From Thermoanaerobaculales bacterium (GTDB lineage Bacteria > Acidobacteriota > Thermoanaerobaculia > Thermoanaerobaculales > Sulfomarinibacteraceae), in contig JAOZPW010000070.1 of the NCBI GenBank assembly GCA_029932545.1, positions 1 through 15,012 of the forward strand: a DNA stretch of 15,012 nucleotides, in the 5' to 3' direction. Positions 1-8,060 of this stretch are shown here, piece by piece. The translations under genes were made by a program, and so were the position numbers. The first letter of the stretch is position 1. The number at the start of each line of letters is the position of its first letter. The notes beneath the pieces are model-generated. The model was not told where the DNA came from and searched no databases. It worked only from the letters and a program-made list of their open reading frames with translations.

Positions 1-988
1 AGCGCAGACCGGCCTCGGTCAGCCGTTCCTGGATCAACTGTCGGGCGCCCCGAGCGGCCACAGCGGCAACGACAACGGTGGAGTCGTTCAGCAGATCAGG
101 CAGTTTCTCGGGAGCAAGTACCGGAGTACCCCGGACCTGACGGCCGATCTTCGCAGGATCGATATCAATCATCGCCGTGATGGTGATGCCTTCCTCGGTC
201 AGGTATCGATGGAGACGCTTTCCGTTAGGGCCGGCGCCCCAAAGAACGACGGTGCCCGCCTTGGCGCCAGGGCCCCGAGCAAAGAAATGGGCCTTGCACC
301 GAAGGAAGGCATCCGACGAATACCGCGAGTCGACGCGACTGAGACGGTCCGCCCCTTCTCTCCAAAACAGCAATATCCTGGGGACCTTGCCAAACTGCAG
401 GCCCTGCTCAAACAGGCGCAACCAAAGATCGTAGTCCTCCGGCCAGCCCCAGTCTCGATATCCTCCGGCGTCATCGACGGCCTTCTTTCGAAACATGACG
501 GAGGGATGTGCGACCGGCGACTCAACAAAACGCTCCTTGACCATGCCGTCGTGATCGACAAGTGAGTTGAGCCACCCGTCATACAGCCTGAAGCCTTGAG
601 CCACTCTATGGACGGGGAAATGCCGAATGAGGCAGGACACAACACTGAGCTCGGGATGGGACTCAATCAATTCAGCCTGCAACTCCAACCTTTGAGGATG
701 TGCGATGTCATCGGCATCCATGCGCGCAACCAAGTCTCCCCCGCACGCTCCAAGCCCCTCATTGAGGCTCGGCACCAGACCCTGATGGCACCGCTCGACG
801 ACTCGAAATCGTTGATCCCGCCTCCCCCACTGCCGGAGGATCTCGGTCGACCCGTCGGTCGAACCGTCGTCGACGACAACAACCTCGAAGTCTTCAAGAC
901 TCTGCCTTTCAAGGCTCTTCAGGCACGCCGCCAGATATTCAACAGCATTGAACACCGGCAGCAAGACCGATACGCGTGTTTTTGACAC
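1..988 (-). CDS. Family 2 glycosyltransferase with C-terminal Rossmann-like domain (3' end off window)
   Basis: Open frame of 329 codons running off the left edge. The GT-A fold is clear: N-terminal strand VSVLLPVFNA (residues 6-15), VVVDDGSTDGS (37-47) for nucleotide-sugar binding, MDADD (90-94) as the metal-binding DxD, and PEDYDLWLR (183-191) with the likely catalytic acidic pair. Such enzymes transfer a sugar from an NDP-sugar during cell-surface polysaccharide or glycan synthesis; substrate unknown. From about residue 246 a second domain begins, with a GAGPNG dinucleotide-type loop (251-256) and IDIDPAKIG (274-282), resembling small Rossmann domains attached to sugar-modifying enzymes. 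The start is taken as GTG at 988: an in-frame stop lies at 1022-1024, no ATG lies between, and the conserved first strand begins six residues later. The SD is weak (AGG about 12 nt upstream). It lies 78 nt downstream of the kinase gene on the same strand and may be co-transcribed. Confidence 0.9.
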   Translation of the reverse strand, partial: MSKTRVSVLLPVFNAVEYLAACLKSLERQSLEDFEVVVVDDGSTDGSTEILRQWGRRDQRFRVVERCHQGLVPSLNEGLGACGGDLVARMDADDIAHPQRLELQAELIESHPELSVVSCLIRHFPVHRVAQGFRLYDGWLNSLVDHDGMVKERFVESPVAHPSVMFRKKAVDDAGGYRDWGWPEDYDLWLRLFEQGLQFGKVPRILLFWREGADRLSRVDSRYSSDAFLRCKAHFFARGPGAKAGTVVLWGAGPNGKRLHRYLTEEGITITAMIDIDPAKIGRQVRGTPVLAPEKLPDLLNDSTVVVAAVAARGARQLIQERLTEAGLR

Positions 989-1066
989 CTCTAAAGAATA
1001 CCTGAGACCCCGGCAGCCAAGTCACCTGCAAAGGCCATAATAAGCGTTAAATCACGACTGCTTCTC

Positions 1067-3583
1067 TTATCGCTTCCTTATCCTATCGGCCAGGGAAAGC
1101 CGCGATGCTTCTTGGTCCGCGACAACCTGGTCCGTCGGCATTCCGGTGGTCTCCAAGATCGTCACGGCTCGCTGAAAGCAGCGTTCGGCTTCTTCGCTTT
1201 TTCCGAGAGCGGCACAGGTAATTGCAAGACCACGCAGAATCTCAGCCGTCGAGGGCTCGTCAGCACCGTCGCCCTTCTCTACAATCTCAAGCGCCTCGCG
1301 GTAATAGCGCTCGGCAATTTCCATCCGGCCGTTAAGGCGGTTGACCTCTCCAAGATTGTTCAGCACCATCGAAGAATAGGGATGGTCCTTTCCAAAGGAC
1401 TTGGTGAAAATTTGCAAGGCCCGGAAATAGAGTCGTTCTGCCTCGAGGTAGTCCTTCTGTCCCTGTTTCAGAACGGCGAGGCTGTTGAGTCCGACTCCAA
1501 CGATTGGATGACTGGAGCCGAGCGAATTCTCGAAAATTTCAAGAGACTGTCCATAGAGCAACTCAGCCTCATTGAACCGGCCCTGGTGTTCGGTCAGCGT
1601 TGCAATATTGAAGAGAATCTGGGCATATTCAGGATGTCCGGCGCCGACACTCTTTTCCTTGATCGCCAAAGCCTCCCGGTAGAGCGGCTCCGCCTCGGAG
1701 AAACGACCCTGCTCATCCAGGACATTCGCCAGGTTGGTCAATAGAGTTGCCAGCAAGGGGTGGTCAGCCGGTAATTGCTCGCGGCCGGTCGCCAATGCAT
1801 TCTCCCAATGCTGTTCCGCCTCCGTGAACCTCCCGGACGCGACTTCGAGCCGTGCCAGTTCATTGAGCAGGCCAACTTCAGCGAGACTGTCGGGCCGTTG
1901 GCTTTTCCGAACAATCTCCAGAGCCTCGTCCAGCCGTTGGTGGGCCAGATCCCGGCGCCCGAGGGCAGGTTCAACAGCGGCCGAACGCTGAAGAGTCAGG
2001 GCCAAGGCCAGTTCGTGACCGGGCGGCCTTGTTCGCCTGATGCCCAGGACCTTTTGATACAAGGCCTCCGCATCTTGATAACGGGCCTCGTCCGCCGCCA
2101 GCAAAGCCATTTCCTCGAGTATGTCGGCCTGATCAATCGACGCGCCGCCACCACCATTCGTCACGATACTTAATGCCTGCTCAAGAAGTCGGGCAGATTC
2201 TCCATATTCCGCCTGTCTTCTTTGGATGGCCCCGAGTTCAAAGAGTGCGCGGCCGAGGTCGGGATGATTTGAGGGAAGGTTCTCCCTTCGGAGAGTGACT
2301 GCCTGCTCCAACATCTCTGCAGCCCGATCAAAGCGTCCCAGTCGCCGATGGATTGATCCCAACAGAACCATGAACCGGGCCCGCGCAAGAGGTTGATCCT
2401 CGAATCGTTTCCGGACGGTCGTTGCTCCACGACTGAGGAGTTCCTCGGCGGTAATGGACTCTCCGGTAGCCGATTGTGTTGCTTCCTGCACGATGAACGG
2501 GTCGGACAGGTAAAAAAGCTGCTCGAGAAAAGTCGAAACCTCGCGGGCCTCCGCGAGGGAACGTCGAGCTCGATCCGCTTCCCGACTGGCCCGGAACCAC
2601 TGAAGAGTCATTCCAACTGCCAGCAACGTCATCAAGCACGAGGTGGCGATCAGCAGAAGTCTCCGCCGCCTCTGTCGGGGCGCATCTTGAATGCTGCTGA
2701 GTTGGTCCAATGCGTCTCGTGAGGACGGGCGTTCTGCCGGCGCCAGGCTTGTCATCCGTTCCAGAAAGCCCCGAAGGGCCGCCGGCAGCCCGGTCGGGGA
2801 CCGAATATCTCCCCATGCGACCTTCTTCAGAAGAACATCCATCGGGAGGCCCTTTTCAAACGGGGTTTCACCGGTCAGCATCTCCTGGAGGATCAATCCC
2901 GCGGAAAAAATATCGGAGGCCGGTCCGACGTGCTCCCCCCGGGCTTGTTCCGGGCTCATGTACCGAATGGTACCCACGAGAAACTGGCGAGAGGTCAAGT
3001 TAGCGGTCCGCTCTGAGACCCACTCAGCCGTGAGTTCAGATTCCTCAGAGGGGACGGTAGCCTGAGATGTGCCGGCAAAGGTGGAGAGCCCTTCATCGGC
3101 GGCCCTCGCGATCCCGAAATCCAGCACCTTGATGCTGCCGTTCGGCTGCACGATGATGTTCTCGGGTTTGAGGTCACGATGAACGATTCCTTGTCGAGAA
3201 ACGGCAACAAGGACCTCGAGCAGTTGCCTTCCGATGGCCAGAGCCTCTGCGTGGTCCAGTCCTTCGTCGATGATCTCTCGGAGGCTCTGGCCTTCGACCA
3301 GTTCCAAGATCAGGACATCACCCTCCGGCCTCTCGATGAGGTCATGGATCTGGCAGATATTGGGATGCTTGATGCGGGACAGCATTCGAGCCTCCCGCAG
3401 AAAACGACGGCGGGTGTCGTGATCAAGCCGTCGTTCCGGCCGAATGACCTTGAGGGCTACCTTTCGTTCGAGGCGGCGGTCAAAGCCGGAGAAAACATCT
3501 CCCATGCCCCCCGAACCCAGGGTGCCGGTAACCTGAATCTCCCGGATCATCCCTCCCGGGAATACGCCGTCGTCAATACTCAT
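1067..3583 (-). CDS. Membrane-anchored Hanks-type Ser/Thr protein kinase with C-terminal TPR array
   Basis: 838 residues. The kinase domain (about 16-295) has the glycine loop GSGGMGDV (23-30), VALK lysine K45, HRDLKPEN (135-142, catalytic D137), DFG (155-157), GTIRYMSPE (204-212) and D224 of the F helix, so it should be active. A basic stretch (RQRRRR, 303-308) leads into one hydrophobic helix (about 309-328), then a charged coiled-coil-like linker and about ten TPRs (roughly 401-815). The TPRs have the long 42-residue spacing and HP motifs of kinesin-light-chain-type repeats. The expected topology is a cytoplasmic kinase with an extracytoplasmic TPR sensor or docking domain; ligand and targets are unknown. 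The DFG-SPE segment is long and Ser/Thr/Glu-rich (about 163-200). The ATG at 3583 is preferred over an upstream TTG at 3646, since conservation begins after it and a -10-like TACACT lies 6 nt before it. Confidence 0.93.
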   Translation of the reverse strand: MSIDDGVFPGGMIREIQVTGTLGSGGMGDVFSGFDRRLERKVALKVIRPERRLDHDTRRRFLREARMLSRIKHPNICQIHDLIERPEGDVLILELVEGQSLREIIDEGLDHAEALAIGRQLLEVLVAVSRQGIVHRDLKPENIIVQPNGSIKVLDFGIARAADEGLSTFAGTSQATVPSEESELTAEWVSERTANLTSRQFLVGTIRYMSPEQARGEHVGPASDIFSAGLILQEMLTGETPFEKGLPMDVLLKKVAWGDIRSPTGLPAALRGFLERMTSLAPAERPSSRDALDQLSSIQDAPRQRRRRLLLIATSCLMTLLAVGMTLQWFRASREADRARRSLAEAREVSTFLEQLFYLSDPFIVQEATQSATGESITAEELLSRGATTVRKRFEDQPLARARFMVLLGSIHRRLGRFDRAAEMLEQAVTLRRENLPSNHPDLGRALFELGAIQRRQAEYGESARLLEQALSIVTNGGGGASIDQADILEEMALLAADEARYQDAEALYQKVLGIRRTRPPGHELALALTLQRSAAVEPALGRRDLAHQRLDEALEIVRKSQRPDSLAEVGLLNELARLEVASGRFTEAEQHWENALATGREQLPADHPLLATLLTNLANVLDEQGRFSEAEPLYREALAIKEKSVGAGHPEYAQILFNIATLTEHQGRFNEAELLYGQSLEIFENSLGSSHPIVGVGLNSLAVLKQGQKDYLEAERLYFRALQIFTKSFGKDHPYSSMVLNNLGEVNRLNGRMEIAERYYREALEIVEKGDGADEPSTAEILRGLAITCAALGKSEEAERCFQRAVTILETTGMPTDQVVADQEASRLSLADRIRKR

Positions 3584-3589
3584 GCGCCT

Positions 3590-3595
3590 AGTGTA
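3590..3595 (-). promoter_or_regulatory. Possible -10 element of the kinase gene (leaderless start)
   Basis: TACACT on the minus strand ends 6 nt before the kinase ATG (3581-3583), which would place transcription initiation at or next to the A of the ATG. No convincing -35 is visible at 16-18 nt, and only a weak TAGG could act as an SD. This is a candidate only. Confidence 0.3.
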
Positions 3596-3662
3596 ACCCG
3601 CGAAGCTAGAGCCACGGAGTTTCCCCAATTCCGCGGACACCAACAATAGCGAGGTTCTTCGA

Positions 3663-3836
3663 GCCCGAGCCAGTTATCATTACCGTTATCGGTAGTGTCA
3701 TCGGTAACGACAAAGCGCTTATTAGTAAAGGGTCGGGCCACTCGCTTCGCTTTGTCGCTATGCAGACGTCGATGATCAAATCGACCTCTACGAAAACCCT
3801 TGAAACCCGGCAACGCAAACGGTAACGGGCTCGGGC
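3663..3836. repeat. Degenerate short-repeat region with imperfect inverted arms
   Basis: The 272-nt gap between the kinase start and the barrel-protein stop shows no credible gene. It contains variants of GTTACC/GTTATC/GGTAAC (3680-3707, and 3818-3826 on the other strand). GCCCGAGCC (3663-3671) is the reverse complement of GGCTCGGGC (3828-3836), and TTACCGTT (3680-3687) is the reverse complement of AACGGTAA (3818-3825), so both motif pairs occur in the same relative order on the two arms. Between them lies a perfect 10-bp inverted repeat, CGACAAAGCG (3708-3717) with CGCTTTGTCG (3748-3757), around a 30-nt loop. There is no T-run after it on either strand, so it is not a standard intrinsic terminator. 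The region may hold the 3' end of the barrel-gene transcript and the kinase promoter. Confidence 0.5.
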
Positions 3837-3855
3837 CAATACGGCCCACAATCCT

Positions 3856-6753
3856 TTAGTACCGAATCCCAATCCAGAACTGGGTCTCAGTTCCGCCGAT
3901 CGAGTTCTTGAGATCCCATTTCCGGACGAAATCCCAGTGCATGGGCATCCCGAAGATCATGACCGTGATCCCGAACCCGTAGGAAGCCAGGCCGTCGCAC
4001 AGGCGATCATCTTCACAGACGACAGTACCGTCAGGGAGAGTTTTCTCCCCGTAGAACTGAAAGCCTGGCTGGCCATAGAAGTTGTACTCCTGGCCTTCGT
4101 AGACTGACCATGCGGCGCCGATATCAACGAACAACCGTCCTCGAACCTCTCCCAGACTCATAAAGGCCAGGTCCAGACGATCAATCAAGGGGAAACGATA
4201 TTCGAAATTGAGCAGCGCGTTTCTGTTGCCGGGGATACCTCGAGTCCGATACCCACGGATGGTGTCGTAACCACCAATGGCATAAACATTGGGCCGATTA
4301 CCGTTTGACACCACCCCGTAAAACCTCAATCCCAGTTCCTGCCGCCTGGAGATTGCAATATATTTCCGCCACTCGACCTGAAAATCTCGATAGAGAGACC
4401 CCCCATCGTCCAAATCATGTCCGTAGTAAAAACGGGCATGCCAGCGCGATCCCTGATGGGGACCGTAGTAGTTGAATTTGGTCGTGTCTCCGACGATCCC
4501 CAGCGCAACCAGGGGTACCCAGTCTTTGCTCGATTGAATCACCAGACCGGTATCGGTGAGATACGGGATATCCGCCTTCCGTTCCTCGATTCCAACCGAA
4601 CCCTCCAGGCGATAGTAGGTCGACAGCGGATACTGGCCAAAGAGGGAAACTCCTGTTCTTCTATACAACTGTTCTCGTTCGGTGGACTGCTCTCTGATGG
4701 GGTCGTAACCGGTAATGTAGAAACTGCGATCGTCGTACCCAAGGACACCCCAATTCAATCGACGTTCCTGGTTGGTCCAGGCAGCTCGAAAGTTGGAGAA
4801 GGTATCGAACGAATTCAATGCGATCGACAATCGGCGATCGCCGTAGTGGTCGGAGAAGATCAGATAGGTGTAGGAAGTGAAATAGCCGTCCTGATCGACC
4901 CCGACATTGACCGAAATGTCATCCAGGAAAAAGCCCCGCTTCACCTTCTTGCCACGGCTCGGGTCGACCGCCAGCGTGACTGCCGGCATAAATTCCTCGA
5001 GATCAAGACCCAATTTTGGCTTCTCAACGACCCCCACTTCCTCGGCATGGTTGGGATCGGTGACGTACAGTTTCCACATCCCCTTGGAGAAGCCCTGGTA
5101 GACCACGCGTTCGCCTTCCAGGGTTTCGATCGGCGTCGGATTCAGCGCGGCCCCGATCACATGAGTCAACCGGTGAAGGGACCTCTCTTCGAGGTCATAG
5201 AAGTAGATATCCCAGACACCCTGTTCTCGATCCGAGGCGAAGTACAACCTCTTGCCGTCTCTGGAAAACGCCGCCCCGTCTTCGCTTCCGGGACCGAAAG
5301 ACAATTGGCGTCTTTCTCCAGTTTTCAGGTTGATTTCACCGAGTTTGGCCTCGAGTCCTGCCTGGGAGGAGAACACCAGGCGCTCACCATCCGGTGAGTA
5401 GGCCGGCGCCCCATTGAAGGCCTCATCGTCGGTCAGGTTGGTGACCGACCGATCCTCTAGATCCATCTGGAAGATATTGTAAAGGCCGTTTTTGACCGCG
5501 TGGAAGGCGATGAACCTCCCGTCAGGCGACCAGGCCGGCTGGGCAGCCTGGTCCAATCCCTGTGGAATTTCGATCATCTCCAGGGTCTTTTCTTTGTAGA
5601 CGTCGAGCAAGAGCAGAACCCGTCCGTTTTCCACCCTGGCGAATGCCGCAACCTTGGATCCATCCGGCGAAAAGGCGAGATCCCTTCCCATATCCGGTCC
5701 AACGGTCAGCCCCTGGGCTATCGGATATCGGTACTTGGTGGTGTAGCCCTTTGTCAGGTTCTTGAAGATTGTGCGGTCCGGCACACCGAAAACGGCGACG
5801 TCGATCTCGTCCTTGGCGGTCGTGAAGGCCGCAACCAAATCTCCGTTGGGCGACGCAATCGGGGAGAGCTCCGCCGTACGCCGCCGGACTCCGGAGTAAA
5901 AAATCGACCCGAACTCTCGCGGGGTCCCCCTGAGATTGAAGTCCTTGTATTTGTGACGGAGCCAGGTCCGGAAGGTGGCGTCGAACTCTTCGACGCTCAT
6001 TTTGAACACTCGCTCCAATGGCCGCGAGACGTTGCCGCTCATCGTGTTTCGGAAGGCAAAAATAAAGTCCCTCAGACCATCTTCGCCCCACTCCGATTCG
6101 ATGAACTCGAAGACGGAGTTCCCAAATCTGTAGGCCATGAAACCGCTGACGGGCTGTGCCAGGGAAGGAACTCGGTCCGACAGCGCGGCGTCCCGCATCC
6201 AGGCTTCATCCAGCGAATCCTGGTCCTGACCAAGATACGATGCCATTCCCTCCATGTACCAGAGAGGCGGTCTCTTGTAGAGGGCCCTGCCCCGGCGTCC
6301 TTGATAGAGAATTTCGTACTGGAAAATATGTCCCAATTCGTGTTGGATCAGCGCTTGCAGTTTGCGATCTGGGAGATCGACCGGAAGGACCATACGATTC
6401 CTCGAAGGCGTTGCAAAGGCACCGACGCCTTCGGGAATGAAGCCGACCATGACGTTGGTCTGTTCGAACTCCGCGTGGGTCGCATAGATCAGCATCGGAA
6501 TCGGCTTGAGAATCTGAAAATTGAGCCTCCTGGCCAATTCGTCATAGGCGCTCTCGGCAAACGAGGCCACCTCATCCAGGGACGGTTCCACCCGGTCGTA
6601 GTAGGAAATCCTGAAGTGGGGGGTCTCGTACACCTTCCAGTCGAAGGAGTCATATCTGATCTTGTTTTTTCCACCGATGTATCCCATCTGAGCGGCGACG
6701 GGGAATGCCACAGTCAACACCAGCAAAGTCGAGATCACCAGGCTCTTTTTCAT
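3856..6753 (-). CDS. Exported metallopeptidase-like / PD40 propeller / Omp85-type barrel protein
   Basis: 965 residues in four parts. A signal peptide (1-21, ending VAAQ) precedes a peptidase-like domain (about 35-275) with the zinc motif HELGH (138-142) and a downstream WYMEGMASYLG whose E168 could be the third ligand, as in gluzincins. Then a TolB/PD40-type beta-propeller (about 290-570) shows xSPDG blades at 361-365, 408-412, 452-456 and a variant FSRDG at 496-500. The C-terminal 350 residues look like an Omp85/BamA-family barrel: RGY (833-835) in GGYDTIRGYRTRG, EYRFPL, and a final aromatic IGIRY typical of an outer-membrane beta-signal. The protein is probably surface- or periplasm-facing and anchored in the outer membrane. 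POTRA domains are not evident, so a role in barrel assembly is not implied. The second ATG (6753) is preferred over 6765 because GGGAG sits 5 nt before it. It lies 108 nt after the exported-protein gene and may share its transcript. Confidence 0.88.
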   Translation of the reverse strand: MKKSLVISTLLVLTVAFPVAAQMGYIGGKNKIRYDSFDWKVYETPHFRISYYDRVEPSLDEVASFAESAYDELARRLNFQILKPIPMLIYATHAEFEQTNVMVGFIPEGVGAFATPSRNRMVLPVDLPDRKLQALIQHELGHIFQYEILYQGRRGRALYKRPPLWYMEGMASYLGQDQDSLDEAWMRDAALSDRVPSLAQPVSGFMAYRFGNSVFEFIESEWGEDGLRDFIFAFRNTMSGNVSRPLERVFKMSVEEFDATFRTWLRHKYKDFNLRGTPREFGSIFYSGVRRRTAELSPIASPNGDLVAAFTTAKDEIDVAVFGVPDRTIFKNLTKGYTTKYRYPIAQGLTVGPDMGRDLAFSPDGSKVAAFARVENGRVLLLLDVYKEKTLEMIEIPQGLDQAAQPAWSPDGRFIAFHAVKNGLYNIFQMDLEDRSVTNLTDDEAFNGAPAYSPDGERLVFSSQAGLEAKLGEINLKTGERRQLSFGPGSEDGAAFSRDGKRLYFASDREQGVWDIYFYDLEERSLHRLTHVIGAALNPTPIETLEGERVVYQGFSKGMWKLYVTDPNHAEEVGVVEKPKLGLDLEEFMPAVTLAVDPSRGKKVKRGFFLDDISVNVGVDQDGYFTSYTYLIFSDHYGDRRLSIALNSFDTFSNFRAAWTNQERRLNWGVLGYDDRSFYITGYDPIREQSTEREQLYRRTGVSLFGQYPLSTYYRLEGSVGIEERKADIPYLTDTGLVIQSSKDWVPLVALGIVGDTTKFNYYGPHQGSRWHARFYYGHDLDDGGSLYRDFQVEWRKYIAISRRQELGLRFYGVVSNGNRPNVYAIGGYDTIRGYRTRGIPGNRNALLNFEYRFPLIDRLDLAFMSLGEVRGRLFVDIGAAWSVYEGQEYNFYGQPGFQFYGEKTLPDGTVVCEDDRLCDGLASYGFGITVMIFGMPMHWDFVRKWDLKNSIGGTETQFWIGIRY

Positions 6754-6830
6754 TTTGACTCCCATGAAGCAATATCCAGTTTCAATTCCCCAGCCTCCGG
6801 AAAGCGTCTGCCTCTGGCCGGCTCGGTGCC

Positions 6831-6865
6831 GACTGACAGCTGAGAGCTGAAAGCTGAGAGCTCAC
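6831..6865. repeat. Heptamer tandem repeat, five AGCTGAG-like units
   Basis: Five consecutive 7-nt units are visible on the plus strand: GACTGAC, AGCTGAG, AGCTGAA, AGCTGAG, AGCTCAC. The last unit contains the stop codon of the neighbouring exported-protein gene. A 17-nt core (6838-6854) recurs in opposite orientation at 10733-10749. The rest of the spacer to 6753 holds only the SD of the barrel-protein gene. Confidence 0.75.
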
Positions 6866-7569
6866 TTGAACAAATTCCGCTTCGCCCTGATATGCCGCGG
6901 GACAAAAATGCCCAGCAACCGATTCTCAAGGGTAAAGAGATCATTGAACATATCGGTGTAGATCTCCAGTTTCCGCTCGGACTGTTCCTGAAAATCCGTA
7001 ATCTGTTCGGAATGGACGACCTCGCCGTTATGGCCGTTGAAGATAGTCACCAGGATGTCGTAGTCAAACCCGGTTTCTTCGATGAGAACCTGCCGAAAAT
7101 AGGTCTTGCCATCCTGTGGCGATACATATTCTTCGGTCTGGTAGCCTGCGCGGTCTCGAATATCGACGTCAATGGCCGCCGTTACGATGTAATCGGCCCC
7201 GGATTCCCGCCCGATGTCCATCCAGAAGGGTGTGATCTTGACCAATTCCAGGGGATCCTTGGTTGGAATATCCAGGTTCTGGATCGGATCGAGCAACTCC
7301 AGGCGAGTCTCCCGCCGCAACAGCCGTCGAAGGTAACCCTCGAATTCACGGGATGCGATCTGATCAAGGCCCCTGGAAGCCTGCTCGGCTCGGGGTTCCA
7401 CCATGATCGGGCCCAGATAGATTCTCTCGGTTCCGTCCAGGTCCAGTTCGGGTTCAACCTGAAGAATGATCATGATCTCCTTGGCAGAAACCTCAGCGGC
7501 AGGCCAGCCGACAGCGAGGACTATCGAAAGAACCAGCAACCCTGCAATCCTACGACTGAATTGCATCAT
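6862..7569 (-). CDS. Exported protein of unknown function
   Basis: 235 residues beginning MMQFSRRIAG, with a typical signal peptide: basic start, hydrophobic core at about 8-24, likely cleavage after AEVSA (25-29). There is no lipobox cysteine, so it is probably soluble and periplasmic or a subunit at a membrane. The mature part alternates beta-rich and charged stretches, including YIVTAAIDVDIRD (127-139) and FDYDILVTIFNGHNGEVVHS (168-187). This pattern recalls the CsgG/TolB-N-like alpha-beta fold of periplasmic accessory proteins, but I do not recognise the family. The start at ATG 7569 (or the adjacent ATG at 7566) is supported by a strong GGAGGAA SD 5-6 nt upstream. It overlaps the end of the TPR gene by 20 nt, which implies translational coupling. 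The longer in-frame extension would lie inside the TPR gene and lacks these signals. Confidence 0.82.
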   Translation of the reverse strand: MMQFSRRIAGLLVLSIVLAVGWPAAEVSAKEIMIILQVEPELDLDGTERIYLGPIMVEPRAEQASRGLDQIASREFEGYLRRLLRRETRLELLDPIQNLDIPTKDPLELVKITPFWMDIGRESGADYIVTAAIDVDIRDRAGYQTEEYVSPQDGKTYFRQVLIEETGFDYDILVTIFNGHNGEVVHSEQITDFQEQSERKLEIYTDMFNDLFTLENRLLGIFVPRHIRAKRNLFK

Positions 7570-8050
7570 CGACTTCCTCCGCAGTGGAATCATCGGATGC
7601 GGCGTTGTCGTTTGAAGCGTCACCGGCAGCTTCTGCAGCCACCACCCCCTCCATGTTTGACTTCTCCTCGGAGTCTACCTTTTTCTGATCCTCCCTGGCG
7701 ATGTAGGTCGCATAGAACTCATTGTAAAGAATGACGTTCTGTTGAATTTTTGAATTCCTTGGATCGATTTCAAGAGCCCGGCGATAGGCATCGCCGGCGT
7801 CGGCCCAACGGCCAACAGCCTCCAGGGACACCGCAAAATTGCTCCACACCTCGGCATTCCCGGGGGCCTTTCTGGAGGCGTGTTCGTATCGGGCCATCGC
7901 TTCTTGCCAATAACCCCGTCTGGCCGCCTGGTATCCCTTGCTCAAATCGTCTGCCGCTCTCTTTGCCGCCGGATCTCCCGACCAACCAGGCGCTGAAAAA
8001 GCGGCCGCCGCCAAGAGGCTCAATAGAATTGTACGATGTGTTTGTTGCAT
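7550..8050 (-). CDS. Small exported TPR protein with acidic tail
   Basis: 166 residues. A signal peptide (about 1-25: basic start, LLSLLAAAAFSA core) is followed by two TPR units (about 33-66 and 67-100). The second is textbook: AEVWSNFAVSLEAVGRWADA then YRRALEIDPRN. A helix follows (about 101-125), then a low-complexity tail rich in Asp, Glu, Ala and Ser (about 126-166). It is probably a periplasmic scaffold that binds a partner from the same operon; this is inference from TPR biology. The ATG at 8050 is chosen over TTG at 8053 because AAGGGA lies 6 nt before it. That SD overlaps the stop of the GWxTD/VWFA gene, with only 10 nt between the two genes, and the 3' end overlaps the next gene by 20 nt, so it sits in the middle of a tightly packed three-gene operon. 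Confidence 0.87.
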   Translation of the reverse strand: MQQTHRTILLSLLAAAAFSAPGWSGDPAAKRAADDLSKGYQAARRGYWQEAMARYEHASRKAPGNAEVWSNFAVSLEAVGRWADAGDAYRRALEIDPRNSKIQQNVILYNEFYATYIAREDQKKVDSEEKSNMEGVVAAEAAGDASNDNAASDDSTAEEVDDAIQS

Positions 8051-8060
8051 CAATAATCCC

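Noticed and set aside
199..912. Minus-strand frames beginning at ATG within 199-666 and 667-912
   Set aside because: They are out-of-frame shadows; the real glycosyltransferase uses another frame with a GTG start and contains all the family motifs.
3584..3646. Upstream TTG start adding 21 residues to the kinase
   Set aside because: The added residues resemble no part of the kinase family, no SD precedes the TTG, and a good ATG lies right before the conserved region.
3580..3872. Two overlapping minus-strand frames of 88-89 codons in the kinase upstream gap
   Set aside because: Each runs through a repeat-rich region and into the neighbouring genes, with no domain and poor starts.
4417..5397. 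Plus-strand open frame of 326 codons
   Set aside because: Antisense to the same barrel protein; no domain, no SD and no neighbour relation.
6754..6765. First ATG of the barrel protein (MGVKMKKS)
   Set aside because: The GGGAG that best fits an SD lies between the two ATGs, 5 nt before the second, and the second gives a cleaner signal peptide (MKKSLV).
5500..6843. Long plus-strand open frame (447 codons) opposite the barrel protein
   Set aside because: Composition is low in recognisable motifs, and it lies fully antisense to a protein with a clear signal peptide, HELGH motif and PD40 blades. It is a mirror frame of GC-biased codons.
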